From the NCBI GenBank assembly GCA_947846985.1, contig CANTUZ010000002.1, positions 59,848,563 to 59,912,562 of the forward strand: a DNA stretch of 64,000 nt, given 5' to 3'. The position numbers and the translations under genes were made by a program. Numbering within the stretch: the stretch's first letter is position 1; each line of letters starts with the position of its first letter. Under the pieces are notes generated by a model. That model had not been told where the DNA came from, made no database searches, and saw only the letters and a list, made by a program, of their open reading frames with translations. This DNA comes from Fratercula arctica (Eukaryota > Chordata > Aves > Charadriiformes > Alcidae). Shown here piece after piece: positions 38,475 through 50,575 of this stretch.

Positions 38475-39286
38475 AATCATAGAATCATAGAATCTTCATG
38501 GTTGGAAGGGACCTTTGAGGTCATTGAGTCCAACCATACACACACAAAAAAAACCCCAACCCTACAATCTCTGTCACTAGAGCACGCCTTGAAGTGACAA
38601 ATCTACACGTTTCTTAAATACCTCTAGGGATGGTGACTCAAGCACCTCCCTGGGCAGGCTGTTCCAGTGCCTGACCACTCTTTCAGTAAAGTAATTCTTC
38701 CTAATATCTAACCTAAACCTCCCCTGCTGCAGCTTCAGACCATTTCCTCTGGTCCTGTCATTATTCACCTGGGAGAAGAGGCCAACACCCACCTCTCTAC
38801 AACCTCCTTTCAGGTAGTTGTAGAGGGCAATGAGGTCTCCCCTCAGCCTCCTCTTCTCCAAACTAAACATGCCCAGCTCCCTCAGCCTGTCCTCATATGG
38901 CTTGGTCTCCAGACCCCTCACCAGCTTGGTAGCTCTCCTCTGGACACGCTCCAGCACTTCAATGTCCCTCTTGTACAGAGGGGCCCAGAACTGAACACAG
39001 TACTTGAGGTGAGGCCTCACCAGTGCTGAGTACAGAGGCACCATCACTTCCCTATTCCTGCTGGCCACACTATTCCTGATACAAGCCAGAATGCTGTTGG
39101 CCTTGGCCACCTGGGCGCACTGCTGGCTCATGTTAAGCTGTCTGTCCACCAGCACCCCCAGGTCTTTTTCTGCCGGGCAGCTTTCTAGCCACTCTTCCCC
39201 AAGCCTGTAGTGTTGCTTGGGGTTGCTGTGACCAAAATGCAGGACCCGGCACTTGGCCTTGTTGAGCCTCATACAATTGGCCTTGT
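38475..39286 (-). mobile_element. CR1 LINE, 5'-truncated, minus strand, best preserved
   Basis: The 3' terminus at the low coordinate is aatcatagaatcatagaatc, reverse complement of two intact ATTCTATG units, followed by ggttggaagggacc and gagtccaacc. The 5' truncation falls near 39286, just inside the CR1 block encoding MRLNKAKC, so the catalytic reverse-transcriptase core and endonuclease are absent. The remaining ORF2 portion is open (listed separately). A simple insertion-like stretch (cacacacaaaaaaaacccc) sits in the 3'UTR near 38540. Good frame preservation and two clean tail units suggest the youngest CR1 copy in the window. Confidence 0.97.
38577..39272 (-). pseudogene. CR1 ORF2 C-terminal fragment, 231 open codons
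   Basis: This is the C-terminal part of the CR1 ORF2 polyprotein (endonuclease plus reverse transcriptase used for target-primed retrotransposition). It starts [14 protein letters not shown], where the full-length frame would be continuous with the upstream reverse-transcriptase domain. DLGVLVD lies at residues 37-43, [17 protein letters not shown] at 82-98 and [12 protein letters not shown] at 110-121. The end, [17 protein letters not shown], is followed by a TAG stop. These blocks belong to the thumb/connection part and carry no catalytic aspartates. The ATG is simply the first methionine after truncation, not a genuine start. With no promoter or catalytic core the fragment cannot move itself; openness reflects youth and is not evidence of function. 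Confidence 0.9.
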
Positions 39287-42200
39287 GTGCAAGCCTCTGT
39301 AATTTTTTGTTCTGGCTCTCCCATTTTTGAGGTGAAGCTGCAATACTGGAGGGTCTTCATGCTACTGCTGTTACAAATTGATCTGACTAAACTCATGTGC
39401 TGTTTGATCTCATCAGCCTCCCCTTCTACATGGTTTGCACATCAGAAAATGTACTGCTGGTAACGGTGTGTACTCTCACACAGGCTGTCTGAGGCTCTCA
39501 CCTGCAATGGCCATATGATTTCCTATACATTCTTCTACAGAGAGAGTAATATTAGATCTGACTTTCAGCAATCTCTGATTTTCAGAGTTTTTAATGGATA
39601 CAAACAAAAGAAAGAAATCGGTTTATAACTGTAGAGACAAGTTGTACATATAATTAGTAAATTGCATCTTTCTCTATTTTAGCCTGAATAAATGACATTG
39701 AAAGGACTAACAGAGTCCATAGAAACTCTGTCCCAGTTCACGAACACTTATGTCTTTAACCCTTCTCAGCTTTTCTAGGGCATGTAGCTTTGGGAAAAAT
39801 TTGATTCAGATTACTTCTAAGTTTTCAATGCACATTTACAAATACTAGTTTCCTATAGACTGAGAAATGTTGCTATTGTAGAAAAAATTAAAGCCATCCT
39901 TATATATGCACATGCATTCCTCATCAGTAGTCACAAGTAGTTATCTGATAATTGTGTGTTAAGTCTTATTTCTATACTTTGACCTCACTGTATTCACCCA
40001 CACTTTATAGATACAACATGGAATAGAGAAATACAGTGGCTATCTTGCCTATCTACTTCACACACAGTAGAATTTTAATGGTGTTTATTGTGTCTGACTA
40101 CCTCACCTGTACTGGCTCACCTCTATTTCTTTTAGTCCTGAAATGCTTTTCCAGCTTTCTGCATCTTATACCCCTGCAAGACATTGCTTTATAAGGCTCT
40201 CATTCAACATTTTGCACTCAATTTCTTCAAATCTAATGCTACTTAATCTGGTAAAAGACAGTAGTGAACCAGCTTCACAGTCTCTGACATTTCAAGTCAC
40301 TAGGTCGATTCTGTGTGAAAATACCTTTCTTTTAACAATCTCCCTCAATAATATTTCTTTCTTCACCTGCTGGCGTAGTATCTTCTATCCCTAAATTGCT
40401 CAGATGCAGCTTACAGCTTTTAATGCTCCAAACATGAAAACAATCTACCATTCAGTATCTGGTGATCCATCAGAATTTAACATTTTTATTTTTCATGATA
40501 AAAGATATTTTGTGCGATTTTTAAGGCTTGCCAGATGTATTAAGTAATTTTCTTCTACATTCTTTATAATTAGGCATGCACTTACTAAAGAAATTCAGTT
40601 TTACAGCCTAATAAGACTAAGAATAGTCTCAATAACTTAAAAAAATTGTTTGGATTTTTTCATAAAAAGATACACCCACGAAGACTTCAGAAATCTGAAG
40701 CATTAATAATAATTTAATGCAAATAAATAACATACCATGTATCAAGTTACACGAGGCACCTGGAACCGTTTGCACCCATGTCATGAAGTCCTGAGTTGAG
40801 CGCACACGTATTACATACGTGTGTTTAAAGGCAGATGGTAAAGGGCAAAACTGTGGAGAGGTTTCTTTTTCAAGGAGATTTGTTCAGAGAAAGGAAGGGA
40901 ATTTACAGCTTCTTTCGCTGATCCGTGCACCAGAGGCAGTTGTTGATCAGTAGATGATAGGTGAAGGCAACCATGTATATTTCCAGTAGGAGGCATGCAG
41001 TGGTGGATGAGTGGGAAACGCTGGCATTACTATGGAAGGAAAATGAAACGGGAACCAAGTGAACTTAGAGACTTGACTGCTCTGTTCATGATCACTTTAT
41101 ATTCATTCTGCCTTTGAAAGAATGATCAACTACTGTCTCTGATCTCATTTATGTTATTTTTTAAACAACTATAAGATGTCCCACTATCAAAAATAATTAC
41201 CTGATTATTTTCACGATCTGTAGCTACACTTCGGTAAAAATAAATAAACAATAAAAATGTATTTCATGCATGTAATTATCTGTTTCCTGTAATCCTAAGT
41301 ATTTATTTCTACTATGAAAGCAGAACACAATGGAGTCTTTACATTTATTTCAACAAGACTTGAAGGAGGCCCACCATAAGGAAATGGGCTTTCATTTTCT
41401 TAATTTTTTTTTTTTTTGCTGTTGATTTTTTTTTTACTGTTTAAAATGTTTTTTTAAAAAAGGAAACCAAAAGAAAACAAATTATGAAAAATTGCTTGAA
41501 TCAAAACTGCCTTTGTTTGGTGCCTCTGCCTGTTCTGTGCATGCGTGTATGTTTTTGTATTGCCTATAAAACCGGGGTCCTGCTCTCAGATTTCCCCAGC
41601 TCAATCACAGTGGGCAATAGACCATGTACACTTATGTATCTTCTGCTTGGCTTACTGCTTGATGCTCATGATCAAATGCAGCATTTCATTTCCAATCTCA
41701 CAGATGACAGAATAAAATCCAGAACGCATTTCTGCAGATGTCAGAAGGGAAAGGAGGATAGATACAGGTTTGCTCAAGTTTTAGTTTCCTGAAAAATCAG
41801 AAATAATTATGTACAAAACCAAATGATTTCTTTAATCCTCTCTTTGCAGTATTTGATTTTTTTTATTAATAATTTAGTTTAAAATATTATTAGTAAAGCT
41901 ATTCTGCCTATTTCTTCTATTTACTAAGCAATTTTATTTAAAAAAACCAATTACTACTGGGTCTGTGTTTATGGATTTCTAGAATTATGGGAATCATTTA
42001 GAGGTTGATCAGATAGTTAAAGTCCTTAGCTTTCTGCCTACCAACACACTTCATGATTTTAAAAGGACGTACTCTTTTATTTTTATTCAAATTGTTCAGC
42101 TTAGCTGTAAAGGCACAACTATTTAATTTAGCAAATACATACAGGGTAAACAGCATTTTGAGTCTTCTGATCTACTATGTTTAAAAAAGCACAAGTTTCC

Positions 42201-45200
42201 TGGGTTCTAAAATCTTCATGGTGTGAATACTGTACATGTGATTTCATAATATTGCAATGATTCCCAACGTGCTTTTTCTAAACATTGAGTTAAAACTGGA
42301 TTTGTTTTTACTTAGTTTTTGGGTTTTTTCAATTGGTTGGATTGGGGGCAGGGAGGCAAAGACAGTTCTAGCTTTTGCCTTTTTTTTTTTCCCTAAAATT
42401 ACACCACTAAAAAAATATTGTAGACAAGAATGGCAATGTTGGTGATAGTGCCTTAAAATCTTCATTTTGATCGTGTTCAAATTACTTAAACTAAGAAATC
42501 AATGTGTTTTTTCCCTCCTACTTTCAGCAACTTTGGATTAGTAGCGATTTCCACAGCTTTTGTGTTGTCAGAGTTACAGCTGGATTAATGCAGAGTGAAA
42601 ATGACTGAATTCCAAATGCTCTTTCATTGAGTCTTCTCAGTGGGCGGGTCCTTCACTGTTGTTCTTGGATGTCAGAAATAAAAGTATTTCTGGATTTGCA
42701 GTACATATTTTGATACATCGAAATATCTTGCAGCTGTCATTTTCAGAAAGTATTTTATTTTTATCTGGTCAGTAAAAGTTTATCAGTCTTGTAATTCCGT
42801 AGTGCTGGGAAAGGGCTAGAACAAGAGCACAAGAGACATAGTATTGTCTCTTGACATTGAAATAGTAACAAATTAATTGGGTTGAAATAGTAACAAATTA
42901 AATTGCAATAACGGAGATCATGTTCCTGGACCTTAGCCAGCCTGATAACCTGAAGACTTGATTTTTAGAAATAATTAAGAAATATTGTATAAGTAATTGT
43001 CATTGACCTTTCAGTGCTACATGGTATAAAATTTATCTTAAATAGGTTGATTTTATTTTTAAAGAGGCAGAGATAATATTCTTTCTTTTCTTTTTCTAGT
43101 TCTGTGCAACACCAATTTTTCACTTGAACATCTGTTCCCCTGGGGTGCAATTACCCCTGATTTTCTTGCTTTTAAGTTGTAGAGCAATCAGACTTAACTT
43201 TGCACACTGAGGTGTTGACCAGAGTCAATATTTTACATCTCCTGAGCCAGGCACGAAAAGGTGCCTCAACAAGGTTATTCCTTTGAGTGACAGCACCTGA
43301 CCAGTCTCTGGCTCAGATCTGGGATTTGAAACTAACTAGAAACACTCTGCTGCTACCTGGGGATCATCAACAGAAATTGAACAACCTCAATTTCTGTGAG
43401 CTGTGGGGGGAATAATGATAAAACATACAAATCTGGTACATTTGAAATACATTAAGACTACCTAGATGGAAGTAATTTAAATGGCTTTTCCACTTTCCTT
43501 ACTTAGAATTCTTTGGGAAAAATTAAAGAAATCTTCCTGTTCAGTGTTAACTTTTTATTATGGGATGTGGGTTTGTGGTGTTTTGTTTGTTCAATGTTAA
43601 AGCAAGGGCATGGTTTTCTAAATATCTGTGGCAGCAGAAGTGTTTCCTAAACATAGGAAGCCATTATTGTGCTCAAGAAAATAGAAATTTATTTTAAAAA
43701 GTAGATAGAACATCTCTAGTTTAACCGTTTCTCAAAAGTAAAGAAAAAAAACGCCCCAGGCATGCAAGCTTTTAAAGCTTTTAGGATATATTCTGTCATC
43801 ATTTTAATATAGATACCACTTCTGGTTTTATTATTATGGGGGGAAGATAGAAGAAGAAAGCAAACAAATTCTGAATACTGTTCACCTTAGTCTATGCTGT
43901 AACTTCAAATCTTCTCATGACTAGGGCACAAGAATCGATGTAAATTCTCAGTGTTTGAGCAGTTCTGCTGGTGTAGGATTCTGTCCAAATTCAATTATTG
44001 TCTTGGCTCCCTAAGCCTGCTCAGCTGTCGTCTTCAAGCAAGTGGATTCTTTTATAACTGTTCTCTTTGGAAATGCTTCTGAGCTCTGAGAAGGTGCACG
44101 GAATACCCAGTCCTCCAAAGTGTGTGCCCATGCCACACAAACTGAGCACTGAGGAATTTTCCTTCTGTAAAGTGAGAATTTGTGATCGTAAATTCCCAAG
44201 TGCTTTCTCTTTCCTGTTGTGTCATATGTCAATCTGCAGGAATTTTGGGGATGGCAAATACTAATTCAGAACTGATATTTTTTTTCTGCAGTAATATATA
44301 GAGAAGCAAGCTACATTCTTCCCCATAGCTGTAGTTGGTAATAATCAGATGTACTAGCATTTTTTTTTGTTCAGCTACTCAGTCACAGACTTCTGACTGC
44401 GTGTTATTTGTAAGGATCAATCAGGAACAGGAGTGACTTCCAGCAAGTTATGTCTTCTTGAGGTCACTGCCTCCTCATTTTGTGAAGTTTTGGATTTCCA
44501 AAGCGAAGTCCTGAATACTGTAAGGGAGTGGTTTTCAGGTAAACTTCAACATTACTGAAATATTAATTCAGTGTCTGAAGTTAGGGTAGTCTGGGAAAAG
44601 AAATAATTTCAGTGAAAGATTTTAAAGAAATCATAGATAATACAAAGGTAAATGTCCTCCTTGGGTTTCATCAGATACCAGTGCAGGGCCTGTCTGGGGT
44701 CTGTCTAAACGCAGTCTGCCAGCGTGTGCTAATGTAGAGTTTTGCAAGCGTGAGAGATGAGACTGGAGGAAGGCTCTGCCTGTCAGTCGGAGGCTGCCCT
44801 TGCAATCAGCACGGGCACACTTCACAGCAGCGCAGCCAGGTTTCTAATGTGTCTGGAGGAAGCAAGACTTCCCAAGAACAATGTGTTAGAATACTTTGAT
44901 ATGTACTGATCATATCCAGGCCATTAGGGATTATTTCTCATCTGAATGTCTTCCTTTGTTATTTCATTTAAGATCAATTATTCTACGTTTCTCAGCACAA
45001 GTACTGTGTGAAAGCTTTTCGTTTAGAAGGAAAAGGATCTTGATTGTGAGCTCCTCCCAGCAGGGTCGGTGTCATCTTTGGTCTCTCTAAAACACTTAAC
45101 CCATCAGGGCTCGAGGGATGCGCTGCCTGGGCTTGAAACAGGAGTCAATTGTCCTCACACTGATTGCAGCTTTTTGGGCTCTGCTGAAGTGGAAAAATAT

Positions 45201-47912
45201 TACTTCCTAACGCTGGATCAGTGTACTCAAAGGATGAGGAATTTTATGTAGTCAGTTCAGCTGTGTGCTCTCACACACTTTGTCTGTTTTGGTGGGGGGG
45301 GGTTCAGAGAATGAGAGTCCATGTTAACATGTGGCTAACACAGGGGAGATCGATTTTGTCAGAAACACACGTAGGTTAATAACATGATAATTGCTGTCTG
45401 TGCACACCACAGCAAGGCCTGTCTCCCCAGCCCCTCCCCAGACATTTGAAGAGCTTCCCATGAAATCCTGCTGCTTTCCCCCGGAGAAAAGTAACTCTGT
45501 ATTAGAACTCTGGTTTCGGTATGAATCCAGTAACTGCTGTTTTTCTGAACTCTCTATTGCTGGGTGTGTGTAACCATGCAAGAATCCTTGCTTTTATGTC
45601 AAGAAAAAAAAAAAAAATGCAAATTAATATTTCTTATGGAGAAAGTTTTGGAAATGTGTACCATTTTGGCTCCAAACCAGACGGAAAACAAGTTGAAAGA
45701 GCTCAAAGTATACTTATTTATAGTAGATTTGTGGTCTTATGGACAGGTCTCCTATTATGCTTGCTTTATGGTGCTTTTTTCAGTCCCAACTGAAAAAGAG
45801 GCTGGAGATCTCCGTGGCTGGAGAGATGGACTTGCCAGAAAAAGCTTGTGTGATGTCCTAGGTCTACTAATGTCCACGTGTGATAGACCTGACCTGCCAG
45901 TAGCTTACAGTGTGTACTTTTATACAGCAAAGTTAGAGAGCTGGGGGCGAAAAGGGAGTGAAAGAAGAGAACATGCAGATGAGAAGAGTTTTCTTTTGTT
46001 TGCTTGGTTTTTTTTTCTCCCAGCTTTTTAGCTCAGATGTAGAAGTACATTTATCTGCACATTGCTCTTCAAAGAAATTTCCTAATGGACATTTGCTTCT
46101 TATATTGGTTTTGAAGATATTTTTTGAAGGGATAGGCAAAATAGTTTATTTAGGGCTACATCCTAATTGTGTGTAGAGATGCTGTTATTTGTAATATTAA
46201 GAGATTGATGTGATATTTTAGTCACTCCTGAAGTCAGGTGAAGGACATCGTCTAGCTCCACCTGGAAGTCAGAACAGCAACTTAAAAACTCTAGAGGCTT
46301 TCTTGGGTGGTTAAGGTTTTTTTGGCATATAAAAAGACACGGAAAAAGATGAGTTTGATGCAAAGTCTGCAGTATTCAGGCACCTCTAAACCATATTCCT
46401 ACTCATAGGTTGAGCTTGGGAAAGCTTTACCTTTATTTTGCTCAGACCAGACCTTTTCTAGAAACAGAACATTAGGTTACAGGACTCATGTAGGACTCTC
46501 ATCAGTGGCTTGCTCTGTTTCATCACACTTCAGTGATTTAGTTCATTTATTTGGCATTTTCAGCTGGAACATATGTAGAATCACTGAGCACCAGGACCTG
46601 AACCACTTACTAACAGAATTTGTTATGGTGCATACTCTGTGTCATGTTGCATGGGAACTTCTTATTGTAGTCATCATCCCTACTTTCACACTCCTGCTGC
46701 ATCTGCTATGGGTGGGTCCACCTAGAGGTCAACCTGCATTTTAAAATGAGATTTGGTAAAGTGAGTTTTGAGTGGAACCAATTTTTCAAGACGGCAAAAT
46801 ATCTGAAAGAAAAAGGTTATTTAATTTAGAATGAGGAACAATAAATCTGAAATGGGTTTTCCTCATCTAAAATTTGAGTTATAGTTTTACTTACTGTAGA
46901 CTTATTTTAAGCAGACAAAATATACCTATTTTGAATTCCTGAACATTTGGAAAAACTTGCTCCTAAACCATAATTTTTAATTCTAATTTGGAAACCTAGA
47001 GAATAGTTTTCCAGTTTAAATAAAAAAAATTAAAGATTCCCCCTCAAGTCTTCTTTTTAACTACTTATATAATTTTGCTGTTTCTTGTAAGTGAATAATT
47101 TTTCTGTTTGTATTTATTATCCCTAGAAGTAGGTCAGTCAATGCTGAGAAGCAATTCATTGCTATCTTGGAAGTAATTTGACTATAACCTGTTACAACAG
47201 TTTAGAACCAGTCCAAAATTGCTAGCTTAGTTTTACAGTGAATCACAGGTGAAATGCAAGTCCTGAAGATACTTCTTGCTCAAATGAGACTGAGTCAAGC
47301 AAAAATTACAGCTCTTTTGTGATACTCACAAAGCTGTGTCTTACACATGATTTGTCACAAACATTTGGAGCTTAGGCAACAGTTAATCCCCGTTTTGTCA
47401 TGGAGGTACACTTGAAATAATTAATTTTCAAATTACTAGGCAGATGAAATGGGGCAATTTTGTGCCCCATTTCAGTGGTGTATTTCCAATAAGGCGGTAA
47501 TGATTTTATTTTTGCTTGGAGAGCAGCAGGACTTTGAGGAGTTCGCCATGCAGCCATTTACCATGTATATAGTTGCTTTTAAGTCTCAGAGGCTATAAAT
47601 AAAATACCATCAGGGTGTATAAACCTGCCTATATCTTAAACATGTTGGCAACGTTCAACTCTCATATTCTGGCAGTGGCAATGTGTTAGAAATGTTGTTA
47701 CTCCCTTTTTAAGGTCTATCAACTCAGCCTTAACATTTGTTGGTGGGGTTTGTTTTGTTTTTTCCAGTGCAGACTGTTTAGCATGAAAGCAGAGAAATGC
47801 ATTTTATGATAACTCTAATTTTTCACTGGTGATGTTTGCCAAATACTTATGACTATTCCAGCAAACAGGAAACATGTAGACCTGCAATGTAATCAGTATG
47901 TGAGACTGGACT
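39287..47912. other. AT-rich non-coding stretch, no gene supported
   Basis: The longest frame (45564-46031 plus, 155 codons) begins next to an A14 run, shows no known domain, and overlaps shorter frames in other phases; I treat it as chance. A GC-richer patch lies near 44680-44840. T runs at 41404-41417 and 41425-41435, a G run near 45292-45302 and short tandem repeats are the only other structure seen. Confidence 0.65.
42857..42900. repeat. tandem duplication, period 25
   Basis: ttgaaatagtaacaaatta occurs at 42857-42875 and again at 42882-42900 with no mismatch over 19 bases. This is a recent small duplication. Confidence 0.9.
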
Positions 47913-48020
47913 AGAATAGAATAGTTCAGCTGGAAGGGACCTACAACCATCATCCAGTCCGACTGCCTGACGAATTTAGGGCTGACTAAAAGTTAAAGCA
48001 TTGTTAAGGGCATTGTCTTC
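47913..48020 (-). mobile_element. CR1 LINE 3' terminus, minus strand
   Basis: agaatagaatagttcagctg, ggaagggacctacaaccatc, cagtccgactgcctgac and gggctgactaaaagttaaag match, in reverse complement, the 3' end of a CR1 subfamily whose tail reads CTATTCTATTCT. Similarity stops near 48020, about 100 bases in, although CR1 copies normally lose their 5' end and keep a contiguous 3' end. The next matching part of a similar CR1 is at 51483-52039 in the same orientation (see findings). Confidence 0.85.
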
Positions 48021-48430
48021 CTTATAAAAGAAGGCAACTAGCAGGAGGAAGACAAAGGTGGAGAGGGCTGCCATCACTTTCAACAAAGATATCAAGGGTG
48101 AAAGCCAAAGTAAAAAAAGAGGTCTTTAAATGCAGGGATAAAGGTGGTCAGGAACAAAATTCAGTACTTCTTTCCAAGAAGAAGCTCCCATCATAAGCAA
48201 GGTAGTAGCAAATGTCCCTTGGTGCACTGGTAAGGAATCATGAGGAAATCCTGTGTGCTCTCTACAACTCTGCAAAGTTCATGCAGAGGGAACCAAAAGC
48301 CTTTCTTTCACCTCTGGCATCCCCACAACCAAATGAATGTGTATGGTGTAAATTACTATTTATTTATTTATTATATATGAATGTATATGGTGTAAATGAC
48401 TATTTACATAGTCTGAACGTCCAGATAAAT
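48021..48430. other. unrecognised sequence between CR1 pieces
   Basis: Ordinary composition; no repeat family recognised. It contains a 44-base-period imperfect tandem duplication (listed) and an ATTT run. Confidence 0.5.
48335..48410. repeat. imperfect tandem duplication, period 44
   Basis: gaatgtgtatggtgtaaat at 48335 and gaatgtatatggtgtaaat at 48379 start two adjacent units, both followed by gactattt-like or tactattt sequence. The first unit also contains repeated ATTT. Confidence 0.85.
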
Positions 48431-49052
48431 TTACAGGGATGCCCAGCAGCTGTCCCGAGTGCATGACCACCAAGGGCAAGGACAGCCCCTGGGCCTCCTG
48501 GGCACAGGGACTGCCTTGCAGCCAGCACCCCAAAGGCCTTCCTCCAAAGGATGCTGGGTGGAGAGGCAGTGGGTAAAGCTGCTGCCCAGTCACCCTCATG
48601 TCACAGTGCCACCACCTGGCAATGCAGCAGTCACAATACCCCAGGGCAGGGTAAAAGGGAGCATCCTCCTGTGCCTGCTGCCATAGATGGCCTGGGGGTA
48701 TCCTGAAGACATCCAAGAAGAAGTCCTTGAGGAGCCAGTGGAATTACTTGGAGGGGGCTGAGGAAGGAAGACTGGAGGCTGGAAGAGGCTGCTGGAGGTT
48801 CTCCACTGCAAGGCCAGCTCCTGGTGGGGCCATGTGTAAGCTCATCTGAGAGACAGAAATCCTTTTCAGCTGGATAGCTGTGGCAAGACCAAGGGAATGT
48901 GTTCTTTAGGAGTACTGCAGAGCTAGCCATCCTCATCCCCTGAGGAGCCAGAGGCAGCAGCCATAAGAAATGGGATGCAGAGATGTTTCCAGGGGTCCCA
49001 GTGCTTTGGAGCAGCCACTGGTACCCTGCCAGGCACAGGAAGGGTAGAAACT

Positions 49053-49102
49053 TAGAATTGTTTAGGTTGGAAGAGACCTTTAAGAACATCAAGTCCAACC
49101 GA
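49053..49102 (-). mobile_element. CR1 3' tail fragment, minus strand
   Basis: tagaattgtttaggttgg, aagagacctttaagaacatc and aagtccaacc are the reverse complement of a CR1 3' end, of a different subfamily from the 47.9 kb piece. It is only about 50 bases long, so it is a very short insertion or remnant, inside the GC-rich block. Confidence 0.8.
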
Positions 49103-49291
49103 AATCCTTCCAAGGGAAGGATTCTTGTCCCCAAGGTTGATCAGGCCGGGGGAACGTGGCCACTCTCGAAAGCCCCTGAGATGGCTCCAGATTGAGGGAG
49201 AATAGGGCTTGGGCATCCCTTGGGAGGCGTGAGCAGCCTGTGGGACGAGGAGGCAGGTCTTGCTCACATGCTCAGGGAATAGCCGATTGCC

Positions 49292-49860
49292 AGCGCTGGG
49301 GTCAGGAAGGAATTTTCCCCCGGGGCAGATTGGCACTGCTTCCCAGGGGTTTTTTGCCTTCCTCTGCAGCATTGAGCATGACCACTTGTTTGGGCTCCTC
49401 TGCTCCATATCGGCCAGGTTACTGCCTGCTGCTCATGCACCACGAAGATGGCCTCTCGTGCCCTGCAGCTGGGGGGAGAAAGGCTTTATTTTCCCCCATG
49501 ATGGGCTAGCAAGTGTCCCTGGGGTTTTTTTGCCTTCCTCCACAGCATTGAGCACGGTCCCTTGCCAGGGCTTCTTTGGGCCATTTTGGGCAGGAGCCTG
49601 CTGCTCCTGCTCCACGAAGGTGGCCCTTGTGCCCCGCATCTGGGGGGAGGAAGCTTTCTACACTCCCAGGGGGCCCCCAGGGTGCCCCCGGGAGCTGCTT
49701 CTTGTCCTCCGTAGCATTGAGCACAGCCCCTTGTCAGGGCTCCTCGGGGCCCTTTCGGCTCAGTTCTTGCCTGCTGCTCTTGCACCTCCAAGGCACCACT
49801 CGCAGGAGCGAGCTCTGCTCTTCTCTTGGCTCCGTTTCCCCAGGGGTATCTGCTTGTGCA
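49292..49860. repeat. diverged tandem array, about 170-base units, 3 copies plus a partial
   Basis: Units begin near 49292, 49465 and 49635. Marker phrases recur in order: gctgggg/tctgggggga, an attttccccc-like word, gccttcctc or tgtcctcc, then agcattgagca at 49369, 49545 and 49714, then cctgctgctc with a short downstream tail. The spacing between agcattgagca marks is 176 and 169 bases, so units fall in different reading frames. A partial fourth unit seems to follow to about 49860. The first unit (ggtcaggaaggaattttccc, gggcagattggcac) resembles, from memory, a dispersed sauropsid repeat seen in turtles and birds. Confidence 0.75.
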
Positions 49861-50080
49861 AAACAGCCGCTGCTTGGAAGGGCTCCAGGCTTGATGCACC
49901 ATCCAGAGCTGCCACTTCTCAGCTCTCCCTGCGGGCAATACAAGCGCAGGGCAGGCACGGGAGCGCTTTTCAGGCATCACTGGCCAAGAAGCACAGCGGG
50001 GGAGCAAGTTTTGGAAAGCAAAAGGTGTGCTTGTCATTGATTTGTATCCTACTTTTGAAAATACCCCACGGAATCATATG

Positions 50081-50131
50081 GCTCTTCCTCCTCCTCCATG
50101 TCTTCCTCCTTCTTCTTTTTCTTCTTCTTTT
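50081..50131. repeat. CTT/CTC-rich polypyrimidine tract
   Basis: About 50 bases of nearly pure pyrimidine made of cttc and cctcct words. In one frame it reads as a leucine/phenylalanine-rich stretch, producing a false membrane-like segment in the long open frame crossing it. Confidence 0.85.
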
Positions 50132-50490
50132 GTGTGTGGTCAGTACCAATGTTCATTCGAGGTTTCAGTCTTCAGGAAACAGGGAGTGTTTGGCCTGTAT
50201 TCCTGCTGCTGTTTTCTGTGGCTCTGTGCTTCCCTTTGCCAGGCTGCAAGGGATGTTTTTTCAAGCACAATTGAAGAATGCATCAGCCTGCTCCTGGATA
50301 CACATGCGCATTGTGTTCATGCTTGTGAGCATTGGCTCTGAAACGGATTCAGAAAAAAAAAAAAAAAAATCCTGTTTCCACTTGTAACCTTTGTGATTGT
50401 GTCCTTGAAAGTTTTTTTGGAGCTGAAAAACGCCTGGCATTTCAGGCAAACAACGGTCTCATTGTAAGTCTGCTCATGGTGAGCGTGGGG

Positions 50491-50575
50491 AATGGAATGG
50501 AATAGCATAGCATAGCATAGCATAGCATAGCATAGCATAGCATAGCATAGCATAGCATAGCATAGAATAGAATAC
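50491..50575. repeat. pentanucleotide microsatellite, (CATAG)12 with variant ends
   Basis: Phase is kept over 17 pentamers: AATGG, AATGG, AATAG, then twelve perfect CATAG (50506-50565), then AATAG, AATAC. Variant outer units and a pure core are the expected result of slippage from an AATAG-like seed, perhaps a CR1-type tail. On the minus strand it translates as repeated LCYAM, which explains odd reading frames there. Confidence 0.95.

Noticed and set aside
42570..42610. agttacagctggattaatgc as another sauropsid-repeat relic
   Set aside because: Match is short and the expected neighbouring phrases are missing.
45564..46031. 155-codon plus-strand open frame
   Set aside because: No domain or repeat recognised, an A-run near its start, and overlapping frames in other phases. 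Treated as chance.
48631..49134. 167-codon minus-strand frame and other long GC-rich frames (49486-50037, 50317-50817, 50592-51053)
   Set aside because: Low stop density in GC-rich sequence explains them. They cross CR1 tail, tandem array or pentamer repeats and have no recognised domain.
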